Positions 19,201 to 29,700 of a stretch of 64,000 bases of DNA are shown piece by piece (the first letter of the stretch is position 1; each line of letters opens with the position of its first letter). Source of the stretch: an uncultured Cryomorphaceae bacterium. GTDB taxonomy: Bacteria > Bacteroidota > Bacteroidia > Flavobacteriales > Schleiferiaceae. A program made the translations under genes and the position numbers. The notes under the pieces are model-generated. The model worked only from the letters and a program-made list of their open reading frames with translations. It ran no database searches and was not told where the DNA came from. The DNA lies in assembly GCA_937120475.1 (NCBI GenBank), contig CAKZJV010000007.1:2434068-2498067 (forward strand). Direction: 5' to 3'.

Positions 19201-22200
19201 ATGCCGGCCACCAGTACGGTTAGCGATCTGCGGGATAAATATTTTGCTGATATAATGGATCAGCACCTCTACTTCCGCTTTCTTATGAATCTGAACGACA
19301 CCTGGGCCGATGGAAATATGGACTACGTTTCCGGTTATGCCAAGGTAGAGTCAGTGGGTTTTTACGGCAGTGCGCCCTATCAGTACGCATATATCAAACT
19401 GAAGAAGGTAAAGAAAGGTGACCGTGACGGTAACGCCCATGATGCCCATCCCATTTCGCGGGCGGCTTGGAATTACGCCCGCACCCATAACCCAGACCTG
19501 GCCCACGGCTCAGGTAATAGCCACCTGAAAGACAATCCCGGGGAAGCCGAGGTAGAGGATGTGTTTTATGAATTGGTGGATGCCCTGAACAACTTCGGGG
19601 ACATGATCAAAGGGGCCAACGGTGCCTTGCGAAGCAAAAATTACGGCCGGAAATTCCACAAGAGTAAATCATGGGTACGCCTTTATAACCCCAATGGTAA
19701 TAAGCTGGGAGGCGGAGTACGCGTGAAAAAGCTCGTTATGAAAGACCAGTGGAGCCAGATGACCAGTTCAGGTACAACTTATGAATATGGACAGGAGTAT
19801 GACTATACACTGGACGATGGTCGATCCAGCGGAGTAGCGGCTTATGAACCTATGGGGGGTGGTGATGAAAATCCCTTCCGCCAGCCGGTATTCTTTAGTG
19901 AAGAGCGACTACTGGCACCCGATGATGAACATTACATTGAAAAACCGTTCGGTGAATCTTTTTTCCCGTCACCCAGTGTGGGTTATTCCAAAGTTACGGT
20001 GAAAAACCTGCAATATGCCAATGTAACGCAGCACGCCACCGGTAAAATTGTTCATGAGTTCTTTACGGCTAAAGACCATCCTACCCGTACCGACCATACG
20101 GATCTTACCGTAAAACATAAGCCAGCCAACTTTTTAAGTAAAATGCTAAAATTCAATGTGAAAGAGCACATGAATACCAGCCAGGGCTACGTGGTGGAAA
20201 CCAATGATATGCACGGTAAGCCCAAAGCTCAATGGGTGTATGCCGAAGGACAGACCGATTACCTATCAGGAGTACAGTATGAGTACCAAACGGAAACCGT
20301 TGGGGCCGATCTGCCCTTTAAACCCGGCACTGCTACCATACCACAGGTAGAGCGTTTGGATAATACGGTAAAAGTGCTGATGCAGGATAATACCATTACA
20401 GACCGCGAGGTAGGCGTTACCTACGATATGGTCAATGACTTCCGGGAGAGTTATAGTAAATCCCATACCGGTGGCCTGCGGTTCAATGTATCTACCTTCC
20501 TGGCTTTCATTTTACCGATTGCTATACCGACCATTATTCCTTCTTATTCCAAAAATACCAACCAGTACCGGTCAGCGGTTACCACTAAGGTTATCAACCG
20601 CTTTGGTATTCAAAAGGCCACTGTGGCTTATGATCAGAATTCGGTGATACGAACGGAAAATACCCTGTGGGATGCGGAAACCGGGGAGGTGCTGCTCACC
20701 AAAACCGAGAACGAATACGATGACCCCAATTACGCACTGAACCTGCCCGCCCACCTGGCCTACAAGGGTATGCGTGGTGCTTACCAAAATATTGGCTATA
20801 CGGAAGGCATTACACTGAATCAGGACGGTCGCTTTAGTACCGATCCGGACAACAGTAATTTCCGTAAGGGCGATGAACTACAGATTTACCATAACTATAA
20901 GGTACATAGGGCCTGGGTACTGGAAAAGATCGAGTATGTAGGTATAGATCCGGTAACTGAACAAAAAAGTCTACACGTGGTGGATCGATGGGGTAACCCT
21001 TTGACCGATGGTAAATTCATAGATCCTATTAACGTGGGGACCAAGGTTTTTGCAAAAGTGGTTCGTTCAGGCTATCGTAACCAGATGTCGGCCAACATTG
21101 CCAGCTTTTCCATGAAAGAAAACCCGGCTGTGAACGGTTCCTCCTTGCAACTGGATAAAACGGCCGGTTACAACCCTAAAATTTTGTCTGCTTCTGCGTT
21201 GGAGTATGATGAAAACTGGCAGATATCCCCACCGGCCTTTCAGGAAAGCGCGAATGTTTTCGACTTCTATACCGAATGCGACACCCTGGACCCGGATATT
21301 ACCGATAACGTTTCCGGAGCCTTTAGCCGCCTGTTAAAGGACATGGCTCTACAGGATAAGCTCCTGGGACCTCTTAATACTTTTACAATGAACAGCGTGG
21401 TGGCAGCGGGAAGTCATTTTACATCTGCCGATATTACTACACTGCAGGATAACATGGAAACATATATTCCCGGTACCGTATATATCTCCGCAGAATTGGT
21501 TGGGCATACCAGTAGCTTCATGAAGGATTACACCGATGGGTTTGGAAATGTTACCTACCGCATGGTGCAACGAAGGATTACCCACCTTATTCTACGTTTC
21601 CACAATCAGGACGAAAGCCTTATGAACTATGCGCGCATACTGATTAACGACCATTGTGATGGTACCTGCCCCTTATCGGAGCTGGATGATGAGCCTATTG
21701 TGGACGTGGTAATGGCTGACCTGGGGTATAAAACCGCGGGAAAATACTTAAAGATTTGCGGTTGTGTCAGCAACGGGGTTATCGTAGAAGAACCTAATGG
21801 TGATAGCACTGCAGCATGCCCTTCCGGGGTGTTGCCCTTTATCGTAAGAAAATGTGAAGTGGTGATCAAATGTCCCTACGACCTCAATTCGGTAATGAAT
21901 CAAAGTCAGAACCCCTATGTGCTGGGCATACGTGGTAATTATCGCCCCAAGCGTTCCTTCGCTTACCTCAGCGAGCGGAGTTATACCGCAACACCTAATT
22001 TGAGGCAGGATGCTACTTATACCGATTTCAACAGCTTCTGGAGCATCCCAATCACCTCTGGAGGTCTCTGGCCCAAAAATTCCCAAGCCACTCATTTTAA
22101 TAAATGGGCCAACGCTTCGGAGGTGACAAGGATGGATGAATTCGGCAACGAAATTGAAAACAAGGATGCCTTGGATGTATATTCCTCGGCCTTGTTTGCC

Positions 22201-22989
22201 TTCAATGGTTCTCTACCTGTAGCCGTGGCTAATAACTCCCAATTCGGGCAAATGGCCTACGAAAGTTATGAAGACTATGCCAGCCTGTTATACCGCTGTA
22301 AGTCTGTATATGAGTACTTTGGCATCAGGGAACAGGTGGATACCGGGGGTGCCATTATCGCCCAGGGTGTGGCTCACACCGGTTTGCATAGCCTGGAAAT
22401 CAGGACCGGTGAAACGGTTACCTATACCACAACTTTTAAGACCACGCCCTGCACCCCACAAGCCGATGATGTACCCTATACCTTTAAGGATTGTGACCGG
22501 ATCGGGGTGTTTGGAGAATATGATGACCAGGGTAGTCCGCTTACCTTCAAAATAAGTTTTTGGGTAAATGAGAAAAACGCAACCCGGGTTTTTGATTATG
22601 ATGATATCAGTGTATCACTTACCGGCCCGAACCTGGGACCGGTAGTTGCCACGCTCATTGGGAAGTCAGAGATTATAGAGGGTTGGCAGAAGCGTGAGTA
22701 TAGCTTTACCATCCCGGCCGGCACAGATGAAGATATTGATCTGGAGTTCCAGAATACCGGTAGCGTAAAGTATTACCTGGACGATCTGCGGATACAGCCA
22801 ATGGAAAGCTCGATGAAATCCTATGCTTATAATCCCGATAACCTCCGTTTTATGGCGGAGTTGGATGAAAACAATTTTGCAACTTTCTACGAGTATGACG
22901 AAGAAGGAGCTCTGGTAAGGATCAAGAAAGAAACTGAAAGGGGTATAGAAACTATTCAGGAGAATACCCAGCATGCCCCAAGACCTTAA
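16300..22989 (+). CDS. Secreted SpvB/TcB-like N-terminal half of a split RHS toxin shell (locus 2)
   Basis: This 2,229-aa protein has a signal peptide of about 31 residues (ending SVAYA). Residues about 41-115 carry MVDPFTGDF, LNISYHSG, WVGLGWNI, INR and RGLPDD, the same SpvB/TcB-like pattern as in locus 1 but clearer. Residues about 121-447 are a run of alternating hydrophobic, Gly- and Ser-rich strands (FGLSANFG, GLGVNYNTYNG, SGLGLSMHSS types). These look like an outer-membrane beta-barrel segment, and locus 1 lacks them. A jelly-roll-like domain (about 1967-2163, YYLDDLRI ending) and a terminal RHS motif (YEYDEEGALVRIKKET) follow. It is the first half of a two-protein shell with the 3,093-aa gene, separated from it by one small gene. 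Confidence 0.75.
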   Translation: MVRNKKLLRTIASLTAVLFLSEIFFPSVAYALTGGPSQPEVQSFEPIGTNQMVDPFTGDFTYNIPLMDVGGYPLNISYHSGITMDQEASWVGLGWNINPGAINRNKRGLPDDFLGDAVTSEFNMKKNQTFGLSANFGIEVFGIDGKGKKSKWKPSFGLGVNYNTYNGVGLDLMAGVSPSTDLMKSGQAVGTAGLGLSMHSSSNDGLTISPSLSFSKKMDKKIKGLTVDALSSNVGVSINSRAGLTGMSYGLKANTSFDKTVKENGNKVKKRVEGSDGLSSSISFIPNTYVPQQRFPFESGNYSASFKFGGELFGLTGTFDLTGTYAYQKLKEQKKSTNAYGYMYSEYGAGQDTAMLDFNREKDRPFSRHTSNLPLTNFTYDLFGISGQGIGGMFRPHRSEIGYVHDPKVQNTSASFNLGLELGAGGIIKAGSDGSANGVNSTSGLWASNNSARGMFSFYGENASDLYEPYYFQMVGERTADDPAWASNNMAEDPVQVKLSGSSYNVSADAQLVDKTGYYYSPSTPLKRAQRAKRNQLVSQLTRLEVSNGMGLDNYTSWYAQNHHIGEITVLRNDGSRYIYGIPAYNYQHKEVSFNVSGNSGKNCQTGLIDYSSQDASVNNSKGKDNFYQSTSTPPYAHSYLLSALLSSDYSDFDGVKGPSDGDLGNYVKFEYDYIPTYKWRVPYEQNKASYDEGLASVASDDMGSYQYGEKELHYLKTIQTKTHIAVFHLSGRKDGYGVKDEHGGRGGPSMKKLDKISLYAISEYRKAFTGQVTPVPIMEVHFEYDYILCPGIPNFYDVTGTDSPAKLTLTGLYFTYGNSKKAKFSSYTFNYADTDHNGSIDANPSYNLKAYDRWGHYKPNTGNCGNASGLTAPEYPYVEQNKSTADSYAASWSLTDIDLPSGGKIEVDYESDDYAYVQNKRAMQMFKILGSGSNAFDFTPGSGGNSNVLYDGKTPKQYLFFQLQEPMPATSTVSDLRDKYFADIMDQHLYFRFLMNLNDTWADGNMDYVSGYAKVESVGFYGSAPYQYAYIKLKKVKKGDRDGNAHDAHPISRAAWNYARTHNPDLAHGSGNSHLKDNPGEAEVEDVFYELVDALNNFGDMIKGANGALRSKNYGRKFHKSKSWVRLYNPNGNKLGGGVRVKKLVMKDQWSQMTSSGTTYEYGQEYDYTLDDGRSSGVAAYEPMGGGDENPFRQPVFFSEERLLAPDDEHYIEKPFGESFFPSPSVGYSKVTVKNLQYANVTQHATGKIVHEFFTAKDHPTRTDHTDLTVKHKPANFLSKMLKFNVKEHMNTSQGYVVETNDMHGKPKAQWVYAEGQTDYLSGVQYEYQTETVGADLPFKPGTATIPQVERLDNTVKVLMQDNTITDREVGVTYDMVNDFRESYSKSHTGGLRFNVSTFLAFILPIAIPTIIPSYSKNTNQYRSAVTTKVINRFGIQKATVAYDQNSVIRTENTLWDAETGEVLLTKTENEYDDPNYALNLPAHLAYKGMRGAYQNIGYTEGITLNQDGRFSTDPDNSNFRKGDELQIYHNYKVHRAWVLEKIEYVGIDPVTEQKSLHVVDRWGNPLTDGKFIDPINVGTKVFAKVVRSGYRNQMSANIASFSMKENPAVNGSSLQLDKTAGYNPKILSASALEYDENWQISPPAFQESANVFDFYTECDTLDPDITDNVSGAFSRLLKDMALQDKLLGPLNTFTMNSVVAAGSHFTSADITTLQDNMETYIPGTVYISAELVGHTSSFMKDYTDGFGNVTYRMVQRRITHLILRFHNQDESLMNYARILINDHCDGTCPLSELDDEPIVDVVMADLGYKTAGKYLKICGCVSNGVIVEEPNGDSTAACPSGVLPFIVRKCEVVIKCPYDLNSVMNQSQNPYVLGIRGNYRPKRSFAYLSERSYTATPNLRQDATYTDFNSFWSIPITSGGLWPKNSQATHFNKWANASEVTRMDEFGNEIENKDALDVYSSALFAFNGSLPVAVANNSQFGQMAYESYEDYASLLYRCKSVYEYFGIREQVDTGGAIIAQGVAHTGLHSLEIRTGETVTYTTTFKTTPCTPQADDVPYTFKDCDRIGVFGEYDDQGSPLTFKISFWVNEKNATRVFDYDDISVSLTGPNLGPVVATLIGKSEIIEGWQKREYSFTIPAGTDEDIDLEFQNTGSVKYYLDDLRIQPMESSMKSYAYNPDNLRFMAELDENNFATFYEYDEEGALVRIKKETERGIETIQENTQHAPRP

Positions 22990-23000
22990 AATCATAACCT

Positions 23001-23711
23001 ATGAAAGTACACGTAATAATTTGGATGCTGATAATGGGGGTTTCCGCTACCGCTCAGCAATTATCGGACGATCTGAAAAAAGTGGAGGTGGCCCACAAAG
23101 CGGAGGAGACCAAAGTGTACCAGGTGGATTACAAGAGTTTTGAATCCCATCAATCCGGTGAAATTCTGGAGCATGAAAAGGCGCTTTACATCCGTAAAGG
23201 CGCTTATCGGTTCTACATGGAGAACGATGCCGTGATCTCGGTGTATGACCACGGCAAAACTTTGCTTATTGACCGTGAGGAAAAAAAGATGATGCTCCTG
23301 CAGCAACCTGAATTGATGGTCCGGCCGGATGATTTGCCCCTGGATAGCCTTTTGAAATTGTGTAGTAAGGTTATTCACCTCTCTGATGAAAAGAATAGAC
23401 GCTCCTACCGTATGGAATTTGATCTGGAGTTTTTTGAATACCAAAGCATTGAACTTAGCCTGGATACCCAAACATGGGAAGTGAAAGAGACCACCCTTTT
23501 TTATAACACCCCCATGGCTATATACGATAACGGGCAGGTGGTGGAATGGACCCGCCCACGACTTGAGATAAAATATATACCACTAGTGCCCTCACAGAAA
23601 CACCATCGCCTGCTTACCGTGGAAAATTATTTCCGGTCCGAAGGTTCGCAATTAAAGCCAATTGGGGCCTACCAAAGTTATGAACTGATCGATCACACCC
23701 AAACTCCTTAG
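23001..23711 (+). CDS. Secreted LolA-like protein between the RHS halves
   Basis: This 236-aa protein has a signal peptide (1-18, ending SATAQ). The middle follows a LolA/LolB-like layout: an N-terminal helix, then strands with ALYIRKGAYRFYMENDAVISVYDHGKTLLIDREEKKMML. LolA proteins have the same 'structure-altered, what was measured, cannot be rinsed' order of G-x-l-x-i-kk-p, R-w-y and d-g-x-x-l-w-y-d. It lies 11 nt after the first RHS half and 4 nt before the second, so it is made together with both. A periplasmic chaperone or assembly factor is the likely role. The LolA link is a pattern match, not a firm family call. Confidence 0.5.
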   Translation: MKVHVIIWMLIMGVSATAQQLSDDLKKVEVAHKAEETKVYQVDYKSFESHQSGEILEHEKALYIRKGAYRFYMENDAVISVYDHGKTLLIDREEKKMMLLQQPELMVRPDDLPLDSLLKLCSKVIHLSDEKNRRSYRMEFDLEFFEYQSIELSLDTQTWEVKETTLFYNTPMAIYDNGQVVEWTRPRLEIKYIPLVPSQKHHRLLTVENYFRSEGSQLKPIGAYQSYELIDHTQTP

Positions 23712-23715
23712 CCTT

Positions 23716-26700
23716 ATGAAACTTTCATTATTTAAGACCCTATTCAGCCTGTTCACATTCCTGTTCTTCAGTTTTAGTGGAATAAAGGCGGCCATTGATC
23801 CGGCTGTGACAACCGTACCGGCTTCTGGCCTAATTGCCGGGGCTACTTTTGCCGTTCAGGACATTCATTACGGAACTCCACAAGGCTCATGGAATTTTCA
23901 GAACGTGGGAACAGAAGCAAGTGTAATGCTGAGTGTAGATCCGAATTATTACGACCAGGTTACCGGCTACGGTGATGTAGATTTCAGGCTGCAGGTAGAA
24001 ACCTTTGGTGCTACCGGAAGCCTGTTGACACGTACCTACCCTACCCTCACGTTGAACCCTAACACTAGCCAAACCGGTCCGCATCGCCAGTTACATCTTT
24101 TTACAGTAAATGGAGCGTACCGAATTTCGGTACGGATACTCTCCATTCGGAAAGGAAGTGTTAATGTAACCCCGCCTGCCAATATGTTCATGGAGCTGAA
24201 CATAAACGCTGAGCGTTATTACAATTTTTTGGAAACCAATACGGTAACCGGCCTAAGTCACAAGTTGTGGAACCTGAACGGGGCCACTCCGGTAGCGATC
24301 AACTCACCGGTTATAGATCAGGCGTATTCCAACGGCCATGAAATGGAGATCAGCTGGAGTGCGATGCCCGGAGCGGAAGAATACCAGTTGGAATGGACCT
24401 ACCTCAATAATTACGATGACGTTGCCGGACAGTACCTGGCAGTTGCCGATATTCCGGTGGACCAGCTTTATTTTAAGAATAACAGTACCCGGATTACCAC
24501 TACCGCACTGAGCTACACCCTTCCACTCCTTTATGACCGGGGCTATATTGCATACCGTGTGCGAGGTATAGGCCGTGGGGGCACCAATTTTTCCAAATAT
24601 ATACCTGGTGCCTGGACCAGCAGCACATGCCAGGATGAACTGGATTGCTTTTCCCCTTATTACCAAAGGTTAAGTGGTCATGAATTGGGTAAAAACTGGC
24701 AAAGGACTACCACTTATGCCGAAGAAGGTAAAAAGAAAAGTACCATCAGTTATTTTGACGGTACTAAGCGTAACCGCCAATCACTGGTGCAAAACAATAG
24801 TTTAAAAAAGAGTATTGTTTCGGAAACTTTTTACGATTATCAGGGTCGTCCCGTTATTCAGACACTGCCAGTACCCGCTGAAGACGAAATTAAATTCTAT
24901 GAGGGCTTTAATGTCCATGCCTCCGGAAATGAATACCTCAAGACTTATTACGATGTGGATATCGGCAACTGTCAAAACCCGGGAGCTCCACAAATGAATG
25001 CCAATTACGGTTCAGCCCGTTATTATTCAGTAGCCAATCCCGATAAGACCGGTCAGCAAGCCTTTTTGCCCGAGGCCGTAGGTTATGTATTTACCCAAAC
25101 GGAATACACGGCCGACAATACCGGGAGAATTAAACGGCAGGGAGGCGCAGGAGCAGACTTGAAGATCGGATCGGGTCATGAAACCCGTTATTACTATTCT
25201 ACCCCTGACCAAGAAGAAATTGATCGCCTATTCGGTACGGATGTAGGCTATTCCAATCACTATAAGAAAGAAGTGGTGATCGACCCCAACGGGCAGGCTA
25301 CCATATCGTATAAAGACCTGCGCGGTCAGGTGATTGCTACCGGTATTTCCGGAGACAGTCCAGCCGCACTGCTTAGCCTTACCGATGGAAGTGGTAATCC
25401 ACTAAGTGGAACGGCAACTACACCCACTACGATAGACATGTTTAACAAAACGACTCCGGGTGATGTTGATGATGATAAGGACCGTAATTTCAGGTCTCCC
25501 GATGGAAGGGCTCTGACCCTTAACTATACGTTTATATATACCAAAGAAGATAGTCTGGAGGCAGATTACACTCTGGCGGTGAATACTTTTACCGACCCAT
25601 GTCTAGGCTCTTTGCAATTTAGTCCGGTAGTGGATCTGGACCTCAATATCTTTTCCGATGATTGTGGTACCAATCTGTACACCCACAGCCAGACCCTTGG
25701 TAATGTAAACGCATCGGGTAGTGCTCTTTCTTATACCCATCCTACCATTGTGCTTCCCGATCTTTCGGTGGGAAGTTATAAAGTGGAAAAAAGTTTAAGA
25801 GTAAATGAAGACAGCCTGGATATTTATGCGGATCTATATGCTGATACTGCGGCCTGCCTTATTCCCTATCAGGCCTTTTTGGATAGTGCCTGGAATGAAC
25901 TGGACACGGCCGACTGCGATACTTTTGAAACGGCAGCAGGCTGGTATGATTGTGCGGCCTGTGTAGCCTCTCTGGGAACCCAAGGCAGTTTATCCAACGC
26001 GGAGTGGCAAGCCTTGATTGACGATTGTAATGCACCCTGCACCTACATCAGTACCTGTGAGGCTATTTATCATTCCATGATCACCGATTTAATGCCCGGT
26101 GGGCAATACGCCACCTTCGAAGTGGACGCCAATGGGAACTACTATAGTCATGACCCACTGTCTATTTTCAATCAGGATGGTAACAGTGCCTTTCCAAATC
26201 GACTACCCATTAAGGTAACAGCTGACTATACCGTCACTCCGCCTACCGGGGGTTATGACGGCAATGGTTCCATGAACCTTAATGTATTAATCCCTAATTG
26301 GGATCCCGCATGGTCCCATGCCCTGATCAGTTTTCATCCGGAGTATAATTATAAAGTAAGTGTATGTAATAACCAGGAGACCCAGCCTGCCGGTAATCCC
26401 CTGAACGGTGAAGAGTACGACTGGATGCTGACCACTATCAATACCTTCAGCGAAGCGGGTAATGCACAGTATTTGTCTCAGCCGTCACCCGGTCTGAACC
26501 TGGTGGCGAGTTTTAGTGGCAGCAACTTTCCGATTATGGTGAATGATCCCTTTTACATATTATCTACTCCCTCCGAGCAAACGGCCCTCCGGAATATCCT
26601 GAGTAATTATAAAGGCTCCAGTAAAAACATATATGATTACGCGGCACAGATTGCCCAGTGTGGAAATTGGTTTGGTAACAACCAGGGATCATGTTCTTAC

Positions 26701-29700
26701 ACAAAATTTGGGACCAATGCAGATGCGAACATACTAAACCAGGAGTGGCAACTGCTTCAGGGCTTTTACCTAGCCGCCAAGCAGGAATTTATTTATAATA
26801 AAGCGACCGTAGCCGCGCTGAACATAAGCGGCATTATTTCCAACCCGGCTAATACCGGTTATTTCAACGGAGCGATCGGACATGAAAAATTCAACTATTT
26901 CCGCTATCTGATCGAGCGCTATAACATCAACCTCACCAGCGTAGTCTGGAATTTCAGTACTCTTTATACTCTTTACTACACCTATTTAAAGCAACTGGTT
27001 AGCGGCCCCACCTTCAAGCTTTATGAGAAAAAACAAAAAAGGGTAGCTTTTTATGATCCTTACTTAACCACTAAGGAAACAGAAACCAGTGAAAATGATG
27101 CAGATTATGAGATATACAAGAAGACCGGGGTTTGCCCTCTGGCTAATGATGTGAAATTGTTGTTGAATGACCTGCTGTTAACCAACCGCATCAAACCAAC
27201 ATCACCCCAGGTGCAAATGTTACAGGTAGACGGTTTTACGAGGGATTTATATTTGCAGGTTACTGGCTTTAACGATGTTGGTGCCCAGAATTACGTTCCT
27301 TATAAATGGGTGCCCGTACAGAACAATTCCCGGAAAATAACCGCTTCGCTTAATGTAACCAGCCCGATAGCGAGTTCCGTTTCAAACTTTATCATTCTTG
27401 AATTTCATGCACAGAGTAACTTTAATTGGACCAACTTCAACTCCGGTACGGCTTCCAGTTTTAAAATTACCCGGGTTAGGCGATTAATTCCGAATGGCTC
27501 CAACGCTGGTGGGTACTACGGTTTTGCCATAGAAGTGGATATTGAGGATGCCAATGGGGTGGAATATGTAGAAGTGCTTACTGGCACTATTAAAGGCATT
27601 AACCTCAATGGCTGCCGGGGAAGCTTCAATACCATTGTACATCGCAGTCAGATGGCGGATGACTTGGAACATTTGTTCAATATACTGGCCTCTAACAATC
27701 ATTTTACATCTACTGCCGGTGTTGACGTTGAGCAAAGCAGTCCTCCCTATATTTTTCCTTTTCAATCTTCACTTGAACCGGTTTTAGACCCGAGTAATAC
27801 TATAAGCCAGGTTTTCCAGTGGCGAAAAATATCAAATACCATTTATGAGGTTCGATCCTCGGGAACCAACCGTTTTCTTAAAATAGAGTTTTGCAATGAA
27901 CCCTCCTTTGCGAATGGTTTCGATGATGTGACCTTCTTTGAAAACCTGAACCCGATGTCACTGGCCATCACTAACTCGTGCATCGTAGATGGGCGAATGG
28001 CCAATTTCAATGTGGACGTAGTGCAAATAGATCAAAGCAACGGTACCGTCATCAGCGAACAGACCCTGGCGGGCTACGCGGCTATCTTTATAGATGAAGC
28101 TATCCATGAAGGACCCTTAGACTTTGGTTACTATGGTTCGTTAACGGCTAAGGAAGATGCCTGTGAATATCACAATGAGGCACGGGTAGCATTTTCGGAG
28201 TTCATGGATAAGGTTATGCCCGCGGACTTCAGTGATCATGTGTATCCCAATTATGGAGTTTTTGGTTCTACACCTACACCACTTCCTGAAATACTCAGGG
28301 ACAGGTTAGGAACTGGGGTGGTATTCGGAAGTTGTCCGGTAAGTACGGATATTGCCTATATGGGTTTACGGGTTCCTACAGATCCGGACCATTACGTTGG
28401 TATGTTCTGGAGCCACCATGGCACCCCCACATCAACACCGGCATATACTATATCCCCTAGTGACAGCGGGCACTATGACCTAACCCTGGATGGATGTGGT
28501 CATGCCTATGGCTATTTTGACTGCCCGGTACAAATGGAGTTTGTGGACCTGACCCAGGGCTATGATTTTGCCAATGTAGAAGGCATTTCACACTTGGAAG
28601 TGGACCGTACCACCCTGGATGCAGACGGCTTTACCAATCAGTTCGTGGCTCTGGCCAGGATGAGCAACGGTTCTTACGTTAAGGTAAGAGGATCTTCCTG
28701 TTTTACTTTTTCGGATTGTAGCAGTTGTACTCCAGTTGGACCGGAGATACCCACCAATTGTTGGGCAGACTATACCTCTTATGAAAACTTGGTGGCTTCC
28801 ATAACGGATGATGTTGCTATTCCAGAAGAAGATTTTTGTGACCTCAATTTTTCATCCTGTTTCAGTGAATACGAAAACTACATCCAAACTATGGGGGTAA
28901 CTGATGTAAACTCTTCCTACTATATTTCACTGGAAGATTTTTGCCGCAACGGAATGGCGTTTTACCTGGATTATTATTTCAGCTATCTCTTGGGCTTTCT
29001 TAACGTGGGGGAAATTTCGGAAATAGCCGGTGCTTTACCGGGTGAAGGCCCTACACCGGATAATGACCTGGTTAGCCTGGCTGCTTTTGCAAGTGCCGAA
29101 ACCGGTCTGGTATGTGTAGTAGATTACCTGGAAGCATTGGCAACAGGCTGGAGCGAAGGCAACATATTAGACTATTGCAGTGCTTATCCACCGGAATATC
29201 CCTGCCCGGTTCTGGATTTTAAACCTTTCCCCGAAACCGAATTGGATCAGAACCCCTGTGTAGAATATTATGCCGATGTTGCACAATCCAACGCACAACA
29301 GGCCTACGATCTTTACATCAACCAGGTAAAAGACGACTTTAAGCGGAGGTATGCTGATCACATTATGACCACCGCAGTGGAAACCTTTAAGCGTTACAGT
29401 GATGGTTCGACTGATTACCACTATACTTTATATTATTATGATCAGGCAGGTAACCTGGTGCGTACTGTGCCGCCTAAAGGGGTCAATCCCATTGCTCTTT
29501 CCAGCCTTATCAACGTAAAGGCCGCCCGGGATGCTATTAACCCTTACACTTATATTCCATCGCACACCTTAGCTACCAAATACATCTACAATACTCTGAA
29601 CCAATTAGAGTCACAAACCACCCCCGATGGAGGCACCAGCGATTTTTGGTACGATGAATTAGGCCGCCTGGTATTATCCCGCAACGCCCGGCAAAATGTG

